A DNA stretch of 46,286 nucleotides from Phycisphaeraceae bacterium. GTDB lineage: Bacteria; Planctomycetota; Phycisphaerae; Phycisphaerales; UBA1924. Both the position numbers and the translations under genes were made by a program. Below, one piece after another: positions 45,968 to 46,286 of the stretch. Under the pieces are notes generated by a model, which was not told the origin of the DNA, ran no database searches, and was given only the letters and a program-made list of their open reading frames with translations. The stretch's first letter is position 1, and every line of letters begins with the position of its first letter. Where the stretch lies: the NCBI GenBank assembly GCA_007693965.1, contig RECQ01000058.1:1-46286 (forward strand). The letters are read 5' to 3'.

Positions 45968-46244
45968 CGATCCGCCGCGGTTGACCGTGTCGCGGCTGAC
46001 GCCCGCGATCCCGCAGAGCTGGCCGAGTGACCAACTGTTCATGCGTTGGATTCGCTACTCAAACACCGTTGCAGGGTTGCCCCGGAGGGCACTGCGAGCA
46101 GGGTCCGGCGCACTGCATTTCGGGCAGACCTGCAATGCAAAGGCCCAGAAAGCATCCGACGCAGTACCCATGCAATGCGCACTACTCGAGCGAAAAATGT
46201 CCGCAAACACTTGCCTGGCAATCGCTGGCGGGCATTATCTTGAA

Positions 46245-46286
46245 AGCGGGCGACCGGACTCGAACCGGCAACATTCAGCTTGGAAG
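46245..46286 (-). tRNA. tRNA-Gly (anticodon TCC), partial at window edge
   Basis: The minus strand reads CTTCCAAGCTGA and on through a T arm GCCGG-TTCGAGT-CCGGT to the 3' acceptor strand CGCCCGC with discriminator T. The anticodon TCC in the loop CTTCCAA reads glycine GGA codons. The 5' half lies beyond the right end of the window. The 3' CCA is not encoded. Its 3' end points left, towards the secreted orphan and the att-like repeat. Confidence 0.92.

Noticed and set aside
46039-46243. Short open frames on both strands near the right end
   Set aside because: About 60 codons, Arg-rich or Cys-containing by chance, with no ribosome binding site and next to a tRNA.

Overview
The window comes from a high-GC bacterium with an LPS-type outer membrane, most probably a planctomycete of the class Phycisphaerae. 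The evidence is: a secreted protein with NxxGxxAF tandem repeats and a dockerin-like EF-hand tail, a broken PEP-CTERM-type gene, a membrane protein with a CxxCGY...CPECG zinc ribbon, lipid A and heptose genes, and several short dispersed repeats. This placement is an inference from protein style; no 16S gene is present.

Layout. 1-3.6 kb: a tRNA-Val, then a compact and visibly AT-richer restriction-modification island (m5C methyltransferase, MvaI/BcnI-type nuclease, Vsr repair nuclease, one orphan). 3.6-9.5 kb: an overlapping run of envelope and housekeeping genes (family 9 glycosyltransferase, Maf, small membrane protein, LpxK, HldE, NadC). 9.5-16.8 kb: mixed genes (fRMsr-like GAF protein, DUF1579, dockerin-tailed secreted protein, PA0069-type radical SAM, LOG protein, and a minus-strand trio of small membrane-associated proteins), with many short repeats between them. 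16.8-25.6 kb: fumC and three chemoreceptor genes. A truncated copy of the fumC 5' end lies between receptors 1 and 2, and receptors 1 and 3 share a 281-bp identical stretch, so this block grew by tandem duplication and gene conversion. 25.9-31.1 kb: a complete tripartite efflux operon (MacA-like adaptor, ATPase, permease, TolC-like outer-membrane lipoprotein). 31.4-33.5 kb: ribH-nusB-ftsY on the minus strand, divergent from a UbiA-type prenyltransferase. 34.6-41.1 kb: probable minus-strand operon of a 1440-residue AsmA-like protein, a second LOG protein and a lipoprotein. 41.3-42.6 kb: a DUF2254 membrane protein. 43.1-46.3 kb: a frameshifted PEP-CTERM gene, a 25-bp copy of the 3' end of tRNA-Gly, a secreted orphan, and the tRNA-Gly itself, cut by the window end. 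That arrangement looks like a small, degenerate tRNA-associated insertion.

How the genes work together. The glycosyltransferase, LpxK and HldE supply lipid A phosphorylation and heptose activation and transfer; the AsmA-like protein also points to outer-membrane maintenance. The methyltransferase protects host DNA from the nuclease, and Vsr repairs the T:G mismatches left when the methylated cytosine deaminates. The three receptors should feed one chemotaxis pathway with different inputs: receptor 1 has a CxxCH heme-binding sensor, while receptors 2 and 3 have helical-bundle sensors. No CheA, CheW, integrase or transposase gene was seen in the window.
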